From the NCBI RefSeq assembly GCF_004005475.1, contig NZ_RZTZ01000004.1:62001-126000 (forward strand): DNA of 64,000 bases, read 5' to 3'. The stretch is from Niallia taxi. GTDB taxonomy: Bacteria; Bacillota; Bacilli; Bacillales; Cytobacillaceae. The notes under the pieces are model-generated. The model was not told where the DNA came from and searched no databases. It worked only from the letters and a program-made list of their open reading frames with translations. The translations under genes were made by a program, and so were the position numbers. Positions 33,713-42,666 of this stretch are shown here, piece after piece (position 1 is the first letter of the stretch; the number at the start of each line of letters is the position of its first letter).

Positions 33713-34312
33713 ATGAAAAAGACACTGTATCTTATGAGACACGGACAAACATTATTTAATCAAAGACGGAAGATCCAAGGCTGGTGTGACTCACCACTCA
33801 CACAATTGGGTATTAATCAGGCTAAGGCTGCTGCAGAATACTTTAAAGAGAGCAACATTGTGTTCGATCAAGCATATTGTTCTACTTCTGAAAGGGCCTG
33901 TGACACACTTGAGCTAATAACTAATATGCCATATACAAGATTAAAAGGTTTAAAGGAATTCAGTTTTGGTACCTTTGAAGGAGAAAGCGAAGATCTAAAT
34001 CCACCCTTGCCTTACAATGATTTTTTTGTGAAGTATGGCGGAGAGGATCAAAAGGAAGTTCAACAAAGAATGGTTACGACTTGTAAAAAAATAATGGACG
34101 AAGATAATGCGATTGTTCTAGCTGTGTCACATAGTGGAGCTTGCCGAAACTTCATGAGATATTGGGAAAACACAAGCAATATCAACCAACAAGTAATAAT
34201 TGGAAATTGCTGCATTCTAAAATTTGAATACGAAGATAATCAATTCACCCTTGTTGAAATAATAAACCCTAATGTAAGTGATATTAGAGATGAATTTCCT
34301 GTCGTTTCTTAA
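33713..34312 (+). CDS. Histidine phosphatase family protein
   Basis: 199 residues; ATG after GGAGGAGG. RHG motif LMRHGQTLFNQRRKIQGWCD at residues 6-25, then STSERACDTLELI, KEFSFGTFEGE and the second catalytic His in AVSHSGACRNF. This is the phosphoglycerate mutase-like (cofactor-dependent) superfamily, which also includes broad phosphatases such as PhoE. The substrate is not fixed. Monocistronic with a terminator. Confidence 0.87.
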   Translation: MKKTLYLMRHGQTLFNQRRKIQGWCDSPLTQLGINQAKAAAEYFKESNIVFDQAYCSTSERACDTLELITNMPYTRLKGLKEFSFGTFEGESEDLNPPLPYNDFFVKYGGEDQKEVQQRMVTTCKKIMDEDNAIVLAVSHSGACRNFMRYWENTSNINQQVIIGNCCILKFEYEDNQFTLVEIINPNVSDIRDEFPVVS

Positions 34313-34330
34313 ATTAAAAAATGAAATGGA

Positions 34331-34362
34331 GACACCCTGATTTATGATAGGGTGTCCTTTTA
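34331..34362 (+). terminator. Terminator
   Basis: GACACCCT (34331-34338) pairs with AGGGTGTC (34349-34356), T-rich tail. Confidence 0.8.
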
Positions 34363-34368
34363 CTTTAG

Positions 34369-35592
34369 CTATAAAGTATGAGCTTTCTCTAATGTATTAT
34401 CTATCCTTCGATAAGCCTTCACTCTCCAAAGGATAAAGAAGGAAAGCAGGACTAGTAGCAGACAAACTATGTTAACAAACCGATAGCCTATCAATGTGGC
34501 AAAAAGACCGCCACCAAGATTGCCTACTAATCTTCCAATAGTAGAGCCATTTGAGTAAATAGTTGCAGACATTCCAGGTGAATTAGGAAGCAAGTCGGTA
34601 AAGTAACTAAGCCCATTGCCCATAACTATTGCAACGAAAACAGCTTGAAGTAACTGTGCGGCTATAAGCACCCAAGAAGCTGTGGAGGTTGATAGAATAA
34701 TAAAATAAAGACCGGCAATAAAACAGCTGATCATCATTAAAGAATGATTGGTTATTTTTCTGCTTAAGGCACCAAGCGCAATCATTATTGGAATTTCTAA
34801 GCCTGCACAAACACTGACGACAATCCCCACAATAGCATGGCTGCCATGCAGTTCATTAACAATAAAAAGTGGTGTGTTTATGGCATTGATAGCATTAACA
34901 GCAAAGAGAAGAATAAAGGCGAAAAAGGGGTATCTTATTTGCCTGTTTTTAAAAATAGAAACAGAAGTTTGTGATTTATTCTTCTTTTTAGTAGGAATAG
35001 TGTTACTTTGATTACGGAGAAAAAAGACTACGAGTGCTGCAATTATCAGGAAAATGGCGGAAGTACCAACAAACAGTCCATTATAGCCAGCTATTCCTAA
35101 GATCAAAGTACCTCCTAACGGTCCAATAAGGAACCCAAGTGAAACAAGGGAGCGTAATGTAGACAGTGCAAATGTTTTATCATCACTTTTACTAGCGTTA
35201 GCCGATTCCTGTGCGAATGCGAAGATTTGAGGCATAGCAGCAGCCCCTAAGCCGTTAAATAGTGTAACTACAATTAGCAGAACAAAATAGTTGTGAAATA
35301 ATAAGTAGGATACGTATCCAATAGCAGAAGAGAGCATTGCTATTACTATGATTGATTTTCTGTTAATACCGTTGTCTGACCGCTTGGCAATAAAGGAATT
35401 TATGAATACCCCACTAAGTGAGCTAACAGCCATGAAAATCCCAAATGATCCTGCGCTCATTCCCAATTCCTCGGTTGAATACAATGATAAGTAGGGCATT
35501 GTTATTGAGATGCCTGTGCCGACGAGGAGCATACAAATCATGAAAAGGCTATACCCTTTAATTGTGAACAAATTCTTTATGCGTATTAGCAA
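34369..35592 (-). CDS. MFS sugar-efflux-type transporter (SetA/B-like)
   Basis: 407 residues, TTG start with AAAAGGA. Twelve hydrophobic segments. The N-terminal half has GTGISITMPYLSLYSTEELGMS and the loop AKRSDNGINRKSII, patterns seen in the sugar efflux transporter group, with a large charged central loop (RNQSNTIPTKKKNKSQ). The HAD phosphatase gene lies upstream on the same strand (19 bp), so they form an operon. A sugar or sugar-phosphate detoxification pair is an inference. Confidence 0.83.
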   Translation of the reverse strand: MLIRIKNLFTIKGYSLFMICMLLVGTGISITMPYLSLYSTEELGMSAGSFGIFMAVSSLSGVFINSFIAKRSDNGINRKSIIVIAMLSSAIGYVSYLLFHNYFVLLIVVTLFNGLGAAAMPQIFAFAQESANASKSDDKTFALSTLRSLVSLGFLIGPLGGTLILGIAGYNGLFVGTSAIFLIIAALVVFFLRNQSNTIPTKKKNKSQTSVSIFKNRQIRYPFFAFILLFAVNAINAINTPLFIVNELHGSHAIVGIVVSVCAGLEIPIMIALGALSRKITNHSLMMISCFIAGLYFIILSTSTASWVLIAAQLLQAVFVAIVMGNGLSYFTDLLPNSPGMSATIYSNGSTIGRLVGNLGGGLFATLIGYRFVNIVCLLLVLLSFFILWRVKAYRRIDNTLEKAHTL

Positions 35593-35611
35593 TCCTTTTC
35601 GCCACCTTTAA

Positions 35612-36466
35612 TTAATCCGTTAAAATATATTTTTCAAAAGCGTAAGCTACCCCATTTTCATCGTTTGATAGTGTTACTACGTCACTGTGTTTTTTTACTT
35701 CTTCCTCCGCGTTCCCCATTGCAATAGACAAACCAGCTGCATGAAACATTGGGATATCATTAATTTCATCCCCAATAGCTACTGTATCCTCGATCGGAAT
35801 ATTAAAAAAACGGGCCATTGCCTTTAATCCATTCCCTTTATGTCCATTAACGTGTGTAACTTCAAGATTAAATGGAGAAGAGGAGGTAACATAAGTGTCC
35901 TCTATTGTTTCTAAAAGTGCTTTAACCCGGTTTTTTTGGATTGGGTCAAGACCTAAAATTAGAAACTTTATTACAGAAGATTCAATATTTAGTAATTCTT
36001 CTGGTTGATTAAAGAATGGCTGGCCATACACATGTGGAGGTGTCGTAAACATTTTATAATCTTTGTGGTCGTAATAGTCACTTGGGACAAGTCCGGATGC
36101 TACCACCTTTTCAAAGCGGTCTAGCCAATCTTTATGTGCAAATGTACTAATATTTGTACATATTTTATATGGCATTACTTCTTTTTCTAGTTCTAACACA
36201 ATCTTTTGGCATTGAAGCAGAGGTAGTGAAGTTAACTCTATTAATTGCCCATTAGCGTATATTTCTGTTCCATTGTTTCCGCCAACATGTAAATCCAAAT
36301 CATATTTTGCGAGCTCTGCTATCACCGGTGTTGCCGATCTGCCTGTTAATGCCATCACAATATGCCCTTGTTTTTGAGCTTTGCGGATTGCTTGAATTGT
36401 CTCTGTGGTAATGACCTTTTTTGAATTTAAAGTAGTACCGTCTAGGTCTAGTGCTATAAGCTTCAT
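35612..36466 (-). CDS. Cof-type HAD-IIB family phosphatase
   Basis: 284 residues. Motif I LIALDLDGTTLN, motif II MALTGRSA, and the C-terminal motif III/IV block KGNGLKAMARFFNIPIEDTV followed by AIGDEINDIPMFHAAGLSIAMGNA. The C2B-type cap lies between about 80 and 190. These enzymes dephosphorylate sugar phosphates and related metabolites. First gene of an operon with the MFS transporter downstream. Confidence 0.9.
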   Translation of the reverse strand: MKLIALDLDGTTLNSKKVITTETIQAIRKAQKQGHIVMALTGRSATPVIAELAKYDLDLHVGGNNGTEIYANGQLIELTSLPLLQCQKIVLELEKEVMPYKICTNISTFAHKDWLDRFEKVVASGLVPSDYYDHKDYKMFTTPPHVYGQPFFNQPEELLNIESSVIKFLILGLDPIQKNRVKALLETIEDTYVTSSSPFNLEVTHVNGHKGNGLKAMARFFNIPIEDTVAIGDEINDIPMFHAAGLSIAMGNAEEEVKKHSDVVTLSNDENGVAYAFEKYILTD

Positions 36467-37076
36467 AGGTTTTCTCCCCTTACTTGTTTTGTATATTCAT
36501 TTCATACTTTTTAATAATGCGTTTATAATTTGATAATTATAATTGCCGTTAATCAGCCCTAAATAAGAAAGCGTTATCAAGTAAAGGTTAAAAAATGGTT
36601 TTACAATTAAAATGGAACAGTTTTATTATTCTTTTTTTACGCATTATAGTCAATACAGGTTAATGAACAATTCACGTCGATCTGTTCATTAATAAACAAA
36701 TCGGTCGAAACTAACAATAGTTAGCATAATAAACGAAAGAATCCAAAATTTATATGTAATGCGAAAGAGGAAGGATAAAACTATATAGCCTAACTAAACA
36801 AGAATTTATATATCTTAACTATACGGTGTTTTTTTTGTTTAATTCAATAATTGAAAATTTTAGTGGAATGGAGCGGAGGCCACAAGACTACTAAGAGATA
36901 TAGAGGAAAGGATGAGACCACGCAGAAAGCGTGAGGACGAGCGCATAATGAAACGGACTAATCTTAAAGCAGGTCCATTGTTTCAACGTTAAGAAAACAG
37001 AACTATTAATCGATAAACGATAGAATAGTTCTGTATTATCCTTGTCTTAAATACCTATGTCACAAGCTCTTCGTAT
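36467..37076. other. Intergenic region with operator-like repeat and degenerate Bacillus repeat
   Basis: No supported gene. AATGAACA (36662-36669) and TGTTCATT (36683-36690) form an inverted repeat, and GATCTGTT/AACAAATC overlap it; this could be a TetR-type site left without its target. Positions 36865-36990 resemble a common Bacillaceae dispersed intergenic element (GGAGCGGAGGCCACAAGACT, then GATGAGACCACGCAGAAAGC), but strongly decayed. Confidence 0.5.
36865..36990 (+). repeat. Degenerate Bacillaceae dispersed intergenic repeat
   Basis: The start GTGGAATGGAGCGGAGGCCA and the inner GATGAGACCACGCAGAAAGC match my memory of a repeat found many times in Bacillus genomes (…GGAGCGGAAGCCACGAGACT…GTGAGACCCCGCAGG…). 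Its paired G+C arms have decayed here. Confidence 0.5.
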
Positions 37077-37622
37077 TTACAAGTTTCTTTCTAATAAAAT
37101 CCCCACTTGTAACGCCATTTCTTCTGGTGAGATTGGCATGTCTTTTATAACCCACCATTCCACTAATCCAACATAGGATGTAACAATAAATTGAAGAAGA
37201 ACCTCTTCTTGCAATTCGCCATTTTTTTCTTTGGAGATATCAACCTCATCCTTGAATTCTTCTATTAAAAACTCATGAAATTGGCTTCGGAAATAAGGAG
37301 CACCTTTGCTTTTGAGCATAGTTGAAATGAAAAGGTAATTCCTTTCTAGGTATTTAAACCAAGGTAAATTTGCTTCACTGTATTCTGCCTCTGAAGTAGC
37401 TTCGCATAATTCTCGCATATTATTAATATGCTCTGCTATAAGCTTTTCCAGTAGATCGTATTTATCTAAGTAGTGAAGATAAATCGTTCCTCTGCTCACA
37501 TTTGCCTTATCAGAAATATCTTGAATGGTAATGTCATCAAACTTCTTCTCAGACATAAGCTCAATAAGGGCATTTTTGATTGCTTCCTGCGATTTTAAAA
37601 TTCTTCTATCTATTTTAGCCAC
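37077..37622 (-). CDS. TetR/AcrR-family regulator
   Basis: 181 residues if the GTG at 37622 (GAGTGGTG 6 nt upstream) is used; a GTG at 37634 is also in frame but overlaps that site. HTH at about 8-52: AIKNALIELMSEKKFDDITI, QDISDKANVSRGTIYLHYLD, then the helical ligand domain with a TetR_C-like end (EEMALQVGILLERNL). No transporter gene is adjacent, so its target is unclear; the inverted repeat at 36662 is a candidate site. Confidence 0.85.
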   Translation of the reverse strand: MAKIDRRILKSQEAIKNALIELMSEKKFDDITIQDISDKANVSRGTIYLHYLDKYDLLEKLIAEHINNMRELCEATSEAEYSEANLPWFKYLERNYLFISTMLKSKGAPYFRSQFHEFLIEEFKDEVDISKEKNGELQEEVLLQFIVTSYVGLVEWWVIKDMPISPEEMALQVGILLERNL

Positions 37623-37789
37623 TATTATCACCACTCTAAGTAATAAAAATCTACATACAATTATATACGACTGTTTAATATTGTAACAAGGTATATTTTT
37701 GTACGAAAGTTAGAGGTACTACATTAAAGTGCTAATAATGAATGATTGCATTATTTCTAAGTCTTTCCATCGATTAAAAATAATACAGA

Positions 37790-38239
37790 TTACCGCTCAT
37801 ATGCCCAATACATAGGCGCATTTTCGGCTAAAGTACCGCTTACCTCTCCGCCTTCTTTTCTCCAGTATTCAAGTCCACCAATTAGTTCTTTTACTTTAAA
37901 ACCTAATTTGGAAAGTTTGGCACATGCTCTAGTTGCACCATTACATGCTGGACCCCAGCAATAGACAACAAAAACTTGGTCCTTAGATAATTTTTCAACC
38001 GTTTTTTCTGATATTGTATTTCCTGGAAACGATATTGCTTGGGGTATATGACATTCTTGATAGGCTAGCACATCCCTAACATCAATAACCGTAATGCCTT
38101 TATACCCCTTTTTCAGGTCAATAAGTAAATCAGCAACATCTGTTTCAAAGGATAATTTCTTCATAAAGTGATCATAAGCGGCCTCTGTTTCACTAGGCTG
38201 GATATTCAAAGTTAACGAGTATTTTGGTTCTATTTTCAA
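37790..38239 (-). CDS. Rhodanese-like domain protein
   Basis: 149 residues, single rhodanese domain (about 35-140). VIDVRDVLAYQECHIPQAIS gives the CH2A-type signature, and VYCWGPACNGATRACAKL the active-site loop with Cys; ELIGGLEYWRKEGGEV closes the fold. It likely handles sulfane sulfur. It is divergent from a LysR gene with shared operators at 38300-38337. Confidence 0.88.
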   Translation of the reverse strand: MKIEPKYSLTLNIQPSETEAAYDHFMKKLSFETDVADLLIDLKKGYKGITVIDVRDVLAYQECHIPQAISFPGNTISEKTVEKLSKDQVFVVYCWGPACNGATRACAKLSKLGFKVKELIGGLEYWRKEGGEVSGTLAENAPMYWAYER

Positions 38240-38299
38240 GTTAATTCCTCCCTTATTGTTCTCTCCTTCATTATAGGGTGGAAAAAGTTTAACAACGCA

Positions 38300-38337
38300 G
38301 ATAGTTCTTGATATATACTATCAATAATATCGATAGT
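38300..38337. promoter_or_regulatory. Triple half-site in LysR/rhodanese divergent promoter
   Basis: GATAGT (38300-38305), ACTATC (38317-38322) and GATAGT (38332-38337) alternate in orientation with 11- and 9-bp gaps. This suits a LysR tetramer binding both regulatory and activation sites. Confidence 0.65.
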
Positions 38338-38354
38338 TGGAGGAGGAAAAAGAG

Positions 38355-39230
38355 GTGGAACTGCTATATTTCAAAACATTCGTTCAAGTTGTGAAAAGCG
38401 GGAATTATACCAAAGCTGCATATGTTTTGGATTATGCACAATCCAGTATTACAACCCATATTCAAAAGCTTGAGACTATGTATGGAGGAAAGCGACTGTT
38501 AGAAAGACACGGACGAACAATGAAACTAACTCCTTCAGGCGAGCTTCTATATGGTTATGCTGAGAAAATGCTGGCATTATATGAAGAATCACAGCAAATA
38601 TTAAACAATCAAGAAGTCAAAACAATAAGAATTGGTACGATTGAATCGTTAGCAATTTACGAATTACCTCATGTTTTAGCAGAGTTTAAGAAAAGATATC
38701 CAGAAGTAAGGGTACAAATCATTCCTGATACAGAAGCAGTGATAATAGACAAAATTAATAATAAAGAACTAGATTTTGGGTTAATTATTGATAAACCATT
38801 TATTTCTGAAAGAATCCAAAGTATATCTATTAAAAAACAAAAGATGAAAGTCATTGTGCCACCTGACCATACATACACAAAAAAAACATTTTTTACGCTT
38901 GCTGATTTTAAGGATGAAACCATCATTTTGACAGAAGAAGGGTGTACATACAGAGCTTATTTATTGAACCAATTAGAAAGAAATTATATAGATTTCACTT
39001 TATCAATGGAGTTAAGCAGTATAGAGACAATAAAGAAAGCTGTGCACAATAAATGGGGCATTGGCTTTTTGCCTGAATTCAGTATAGAGGGGCATGATCA
39101 AGTAGCTGGAATTCCCTTTCAGGATGAAGGCTTCCATTTCTATAGTCAATTACTCTATCGCAAAAGCAGCTCGCAAGGACCAGTATTTCAATATTTGATA
39201 AATATTTTTTCGCGTAAAGCTTCAGTATAG
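38355..39230 (+). CDS. LysR-family transcriptional regulator
   Basis: 291 residues from GTG 38355, 8 nt after GGAGGAGG; the TTG at 38337 overlaps the operator. HTH MELLYFKTFVQVVKSGNYTK, AAYVLDYAQSSITTHIQKLE, effector-binding domain about 88-285. Divergent from the rhodanese gene, which it probably regulates in response to a sulfur or redox cue (inference from neighbour). Confidence 0.87.
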   Translation: MELLYFKTFVQVVKSGNYTKAAYVLDYAQSSITTHIQKLETMYGGKRLLERHGRTMKLTPSGELLYGYAEKMLALYEESQQILNNQEVKTIRIGTIESLAIYELPHVLAEFKKRYPEVRVQIIPDTEAVIIDKINNKELDFGLIIDKPFISERIQSISIKKQKMKVIVPPDHTYTKKTFFTLADFKDETIILTEEGCTYRAYLLNQLERNYIDFTLSMELSSIETIKKAVHNKWGIGFLPEFSIEGHDQVAGIPFQDEGFHFYSQLLYRKSSSQGPVFQYLINIFSRKASV

Positions 39231-39405
39231 ACAGAGTAGTAAATAAGCTTTATAAAGCAGTATCATAAGACTAATGATACTTATAGCGGGAGGGATTTCC
39301 TGAATTTCAAGAGCTCTCCTTGGCGTATATTTCACAACATTTTATCTCAAGTAAATAAAACCGTACTTCATACTACACAATGTGGCTTTTGGTTTTGCGT
39401 TACCC

Positions 39406-39435
39406 TTGACATATAAATTTAAACGGAGATATTAT
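39406..39435 (+). promoter_or_regulatory. Promoter of Rrf2 gene
   Basis: TTGACA (39406-39411), 18 nt, TATTAT (39430-39435), 32 bp before the start codon. Confidence 0.65.
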
Positions 39436-39466
39436 AGAGTCAATAAGTCTGCTATGAGGTGTTAAA

Positions 39467-39862
39467 ATGAAATTTTCGAAAGCTACAAATTATGCTCTGC
39501 ATACAACACTTGCTCTCGTTTCTGCTTCTTCTGTTAAACCAATTGGGGTTCAACAACTTGCGAAATCTCAAGATGTTTCGACCACATACCTATCTAAAAT
39601 CTTAACAAAGTTAGCGAAAGCCGGTATTATTGAGTCTGCTTCTGGTGCTCAAGGAGGATACCGATTGACACGAAACAAAGACGAAATAACATTTTTAGAT
39701 ATAATTCATGCAATTGAAGGTACTTCTTCCATGTTTGAATGTGATTTTGTCCACGGAGACGAATGTCTAATTCAAGCGGAAATGAAAAATGCAGAGCAAA
39801 AAATGCTGCAGTATTTAAAAGAGACTAAAATTGTAGACATTGCACACAAACAGTCAACATAA
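39467..39862 (+). CDS. Rrf2-family transcriptional regulator
   Basis: 131 residues. Winged HTH MKFSKATNYALHTTLALVSA, GVQQLAKSQDVSTTYLSKIL, then GAQGGYRLTRNKDEITFLDI and a helix with two Cys (FECDFVHGDECLIQ). Two cysteines are fewer than the three that ligate a cluster in IscR/NsrR, so it may be a thiol sensor or a cluster-free YwnA-like member. No adjacent target gene. Confidence 0.85.
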   Translation: MKFSKATNYALHTTLALVSASSVKPIGVQQLAKSQDVSTTYLSKILTKLAKAGIIESASGAQGGYRLTRNKDEITFLDIIHAIEGTSSMFECDFVHGDECLIQAEMKNAEQKMLQYLKETKIVDIAHKQST

Positions 39863-40463
39863 TACCTGGAAATATTTTAGTGAAACACATTCCTCCTTAG
39901 ATTAAAGGTATGACAAATGTATTTGTATCTGTTAATAGAGGGGTTTGTGTTAATAACGGACATAATGAGTCCTTAATGTACTAGTTAAGAAGGTGTTGAG
40001 TATACAATAATTTATTATGAAAAAATAGGTAAAATAAATAAAGGAATCGGCAAGTGTAATTTGAAAGGTATAGGCAATTGCTTGCTGATCTTTATGCGAA
40101 AACGCTGTTTGGGGTGTTTAAAGGCACCCTACTAGCATTGTTTATAAATTAAGTTGTTTCTAATCTAATGACTGATAAGCACTATTCAAATAAATTTTAA
40201 ACCTTTTTACCTATTATTGTCCTATTTCTCGTTATAAAGGTAAGTTATCATAAATATTTGTGCAGAATGAGAGAGAATACATCCTAATTTTTAGGACAGA
40301 AATAGTGTCAGCCGTAACAGGAAAAGAAATTTACTAAGAGTATGTACCTAATCGAAAAAAGGTGGATACCCTAATGTACTATATTTTTCTTTTTAGAAGC
40401 TCATTATAATTAATAATTATAAGTTGATCTGGATCTGACGATGCATATCGAAAGGAAAGGCAA
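39863..40463. other. Gene-free stretch after Rrf2 gene
   Basis: No ORF with a ribosome site. A short frame at about 40054-40152 (RYRQLLADLYAKTLFGVFKG) without start codon could be a gene remnant, but I cannot assign it. Otherwise nothing recognised. Confidence 0.4.
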
Positions 40464-40577
40464 ATGAAAAATAAAATAATTTATGGAATTGTTTATGCTG
40501 GTTCAGTATTGGCAGGGGTCATCTTATTCTTCGCAGAGAGGAGATATAGGAAAGAACGAAAGTATAATAAAGGATAA
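40464..40577 (+). CDS. 37-residue single-pass membrane peptide
   Basis: ATG 40464 after GAAAGGAAAGG. Sequence begins MKNKIIYGIVYAGSVLAGVI, one hydrophobic helix (about 5-23), then a very basic tail (ERRYRKERKYNKG). Good ribosome site and membrane-peptide composition support it; no family recognised. Confidence 0.5.
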   Translation: MKNKIIYGIVYAGSVLAGVILFFAERRYRKERKYNKG

Positions 40578-40650
40578 TTTCTTTTGAAACCTTTTCGAGT
40601 TTTCTCCGTACTACATTTAAATACATCAACTCGTTAGAGAGGGATTAATA

Positions 40651-40854
40651 ATGACAAGTAAAGGTTGTCTAAAATGTGGAAGCAAAGATGCTGACAAAAA
40701 GGAAGTTGCCATGACGGGAACAGGGTTATCTAAAATGTTTGATATACAACATAATACGTTTATCGTTGTGTATTGTAAAAAATGTGGGTATTCTGAGTTT
40801 TATAATAAACAAACCTCTGGTGCATCAAACATACTTGATTTATTCTTCGGTTAA
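40651..40854 (+). CDS. Small zinc-ribbon nucleic-acid-binding protein
   Basis: 67 residues, ATG with AGAGAGGGA. Two zinc knuckles, CLKCG at 6-10 and CKKCGYSEFYN at about 42-52, flank a beta-strand segment, the pattern of small Bacillus zinc-ribbon proteins (pfam Zn_ribbon_2-like). Role unknown. Confidence 0.8.
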   Translation: MTSKGCLKCGSKDADKKEVAMTGTGLSKMFDIQHNTFIVVYCKKCGYSEFYNKQTSGASNILDLFFG

Positions 40855-40925
40855 TAAGTAAAGGTAATTTCTGGGACTATGTTTAATGAAATGCAATTAC
40901 AGAGGAAATTAACATAGCAGGGGTT

Positions 40926-41087
40926 TCAGGTTAGTTTCCTTTTTATTTGCGATATTGAAACCAATTGCACCTCGAAAAAGTTAGTTATTATTTTTTTCTC
41001 TTTTAACTCAGCAAAACCACTTGAATATACATAAAGAATTTCATACTCTTTCATTTGATATAAAACAATATCGCCTTTTTTTAGCAT
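40926..41087 (-). CDS. 53-residue small hypothetical protein
   Basis: ATG (41087-41085) preceded by AAGGGAGG at ideal spacing. Begins MLKKGDIVLYQMKEYEILYV and ends VSISQIKRKLT; it looks like a small soluble SH3-like beta-barrel (KGDIVLYQ opening) of the kind found in short Bacillus proteins. No family recognised. Confidence 0.65.
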   Translation of the reverse strand: MLKKGDIVLYQMKEYEILYVYSSGFAELKEKKIITNFFEVQLVSISQIKRKLT

Positions 41088-41161
41088 GAAATTCCTCCCT
41101 TATATTTTTGAGATCCCTTAAATTGGAATTTATATTTAGGTAAAGTTGCCCAACCCTTATT

Positions 41162-41404
41162 TCACTCATGAATTCCTTTGTTCTTTATAACTTCTTCATA
41201 AAACCAATTATTCCAGAACTTCCATTTCATTATTTCTAAGGTTAAGTGTATGACAGCAAGATAGGAGATATATAATAAAATTTGATGGAACATAGTTACT
41301 TCCTTGAAGTGTGCGTTGTATTCTCCACGATACCAATAAAGAATTATTGCAAGTGTCCCTAATCTTAATATTAATTTCCAAGTTATATATTTTTGTTGTT
41401 TCAT
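41162..41404 (-). CDS. 80-residue membrane protein
   Basis: Starts MKQQKYITWKLILRLGTLAI; hydrophobic segments at about 10-24 and 40-58, followed by a Trp-rich amphipathic part (KWKFWNNWFYEEVIKNKG). Ribosome site GGAAGAGG. It lies 75 bp from the 53-residue gene on the same strand. Function unknown. Confidence 0.6.
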   Translation of the reverse strand: MKQQKYITWKLILRLGTLAIILYWYRGEYNAHFKEVTMFHQILLYISYLAVIHLTLEIMKWKFWNNWFYEEVIKNKGIHE

Positions 41405-41621
41405 TTTTGATTACCTCTTCCGTTATGTAAAAGTTATCTCTATGGTGACATTAATACTATTGGTAAAATAGACTATCATTTTAAGCTGATGCAGGCGATC
41501 CTTTTTTACAACGGTCGCCCTAATCTGAATAATAATCTCATTAATAATATATATTATAACTTTTTAGACCAAATAAATCATCCTCTAGCAAGCGACCGAT
41601 CGCACTTCATTTCATGTGCAT

Positions 41622-41732
41622 TTATCCGAAATTATGGGATAATCCTTGTCTAATTAGCTTAATCCAGCCAAAGAATGAAATCCAAAGTACGACTCCTACT
41701 AACAGAATGTAATTAATAAAATAATTTCGCAT
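41622..41732 (-). CDS. 36-residue single-pass membrane peptide
   Basis: ATG at 41732 with AGGAG 6 nt upstream. Begins MRNYFINYILLVGVVLWISF: one membrane helix (about 6-24) and a short basic end (IKLIRQGLSHNFG). It belongs to a cluster of four very small proteins between 40.4 and 41.8 kb. Confidence 0.5.
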   Translation of the reverse strand: MRNYFINYILLVGVVLWISFFGWIKLIRQGLSHNFG

Positions 41733-41839
41733 TTTAAACTCCTAAATGATACTGCACTATATAAATATCCCGAACGTATGGATAGTGATACACAATGGGA
41801 TATCATCTAAACTGTTAATAATGAATGTATTCTAATTCA

Positions 41840-42478
41840 TTATAATTTTGATATTTTATCCAGAATGATATTAATAGCTATAGCATCGTCGAGATATCCA
41901 ACTGGAATTAAGTAATCTGGAATAACATCTATAGTGCTAACAAAATACAATAGTCCGCTTCCGATTAACATAAGTTGAGCTGGAGTTCCTTTTTTATATT
42001 TTAATCTGTTGTATAAATCCTCCAACTGCTTTATAAAGTGACCCTCACCGCCCAGGTTTTTAACTTTTTTCTTAAATTGGCTAAATAGATCCTTATGGTC
42101 AACTTGTGATGCAAATTGATTTTTATAACCATTTAATTGGTCTTCTACTTTTTCCACTTTAAAGTCATCACTATATAAATTAATCATATTTTGGATAACA
42201 TCTATTTTGGAGTGTAGATCAAAATGATCTTCAGCTTGACTGGATTTCTCTGTATAGCCTGCTGCAGTAAATAATTCATAGACAGGAATCTTAAGAGAAT
42301 CGGAAATTGCTTGCAGATGTTGTGGTGTTGCCCTTCGCTTTCCATTAATGATTCTTGAGATTGTTGCTTTGTCAATTTTCGTTTCTATGCTTAACCTGCT
42401 CATTGAAATATTTTGTTTTTCTAATGTGGTCTTTAAAAGTTGTCCGAGTTTATGTTCGCTTATAGCCTTACTCGTCAT
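41840..42478 (-). CDS. XRE regulator fused to DUF1232
   Basis: 212 residues. N-terminal HTH (about 8-65: KLGQLLKTTLEKQNISMSRL, IDKATISRIINGKRRATPQH) and C-terminal DUF1232/YkvA membrane-associated domain (about 150-212: GTPAQLMLIGSGLLYFVSTI, DVIPDYLIPVGYLDDAI). This fusion would bring a repressor to the membrane or couple it to a membrane signal. Its promoter is overlapped by a perfect palindrome, consistent with autorepression. Confidence 0.85.
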   Translation of the reverse strand: MTSKAISEHKLGQLLKTTLEKQNISMSRLSIETKIDKATISRIINGKRRATPQHLQAISDSLKIPVYELFTAAGYTEKSSQAEDHFDLHSKIDVIQNMINLYSDDFKVEKVEDQLNGYKNQFASQVDHKDLFSQFKKKVKNLGGEGHFIKQLEDLYNRLKYKKGTPAQLMLIGSGLLYFVSTIDVIPDYLIPVGYLDDAIAINIILDKISKL

Positions 42479-42508
42479 TTATATTCAGCCTCCGTTTTTC
42501 ACAATTGA

Positions 42509-42538
42509 AATATACTCCTTTGTTGACAAAATGTCAAC
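42509..42538 (-). promoter_or_regulatory. Promoter and operator of XRE-DUF1232 gene
   Basis: On the minus strand TTGACA (42537-42532), 17 nt, TATATT (42514-42509). The palindrome GTTGACAAAATGTCAAC (42522-42538) contains the -35 box. Confidence 0.75.
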
Positions 42539-42666
42539 GGATATACTAAGCTGATACTAGTTTAATATTTAATCACAGAGATAACAAGAAAAGCGTAATC
42601 TTTACGATTTAATTAGAGGTTTTATAAGGTTAGTATCTACATGGTTTACCCAGGAGGAGAAGAGAA

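Noticed and set aside
40054-40152. Frame RYRQLLADLYAKTLFGVFKG, considered as a transposase C-terminal remnant
   Set aside because: No start codon, stop immediately upstream, too short and not matching a named transposase motif; no inverted repeats nearby.
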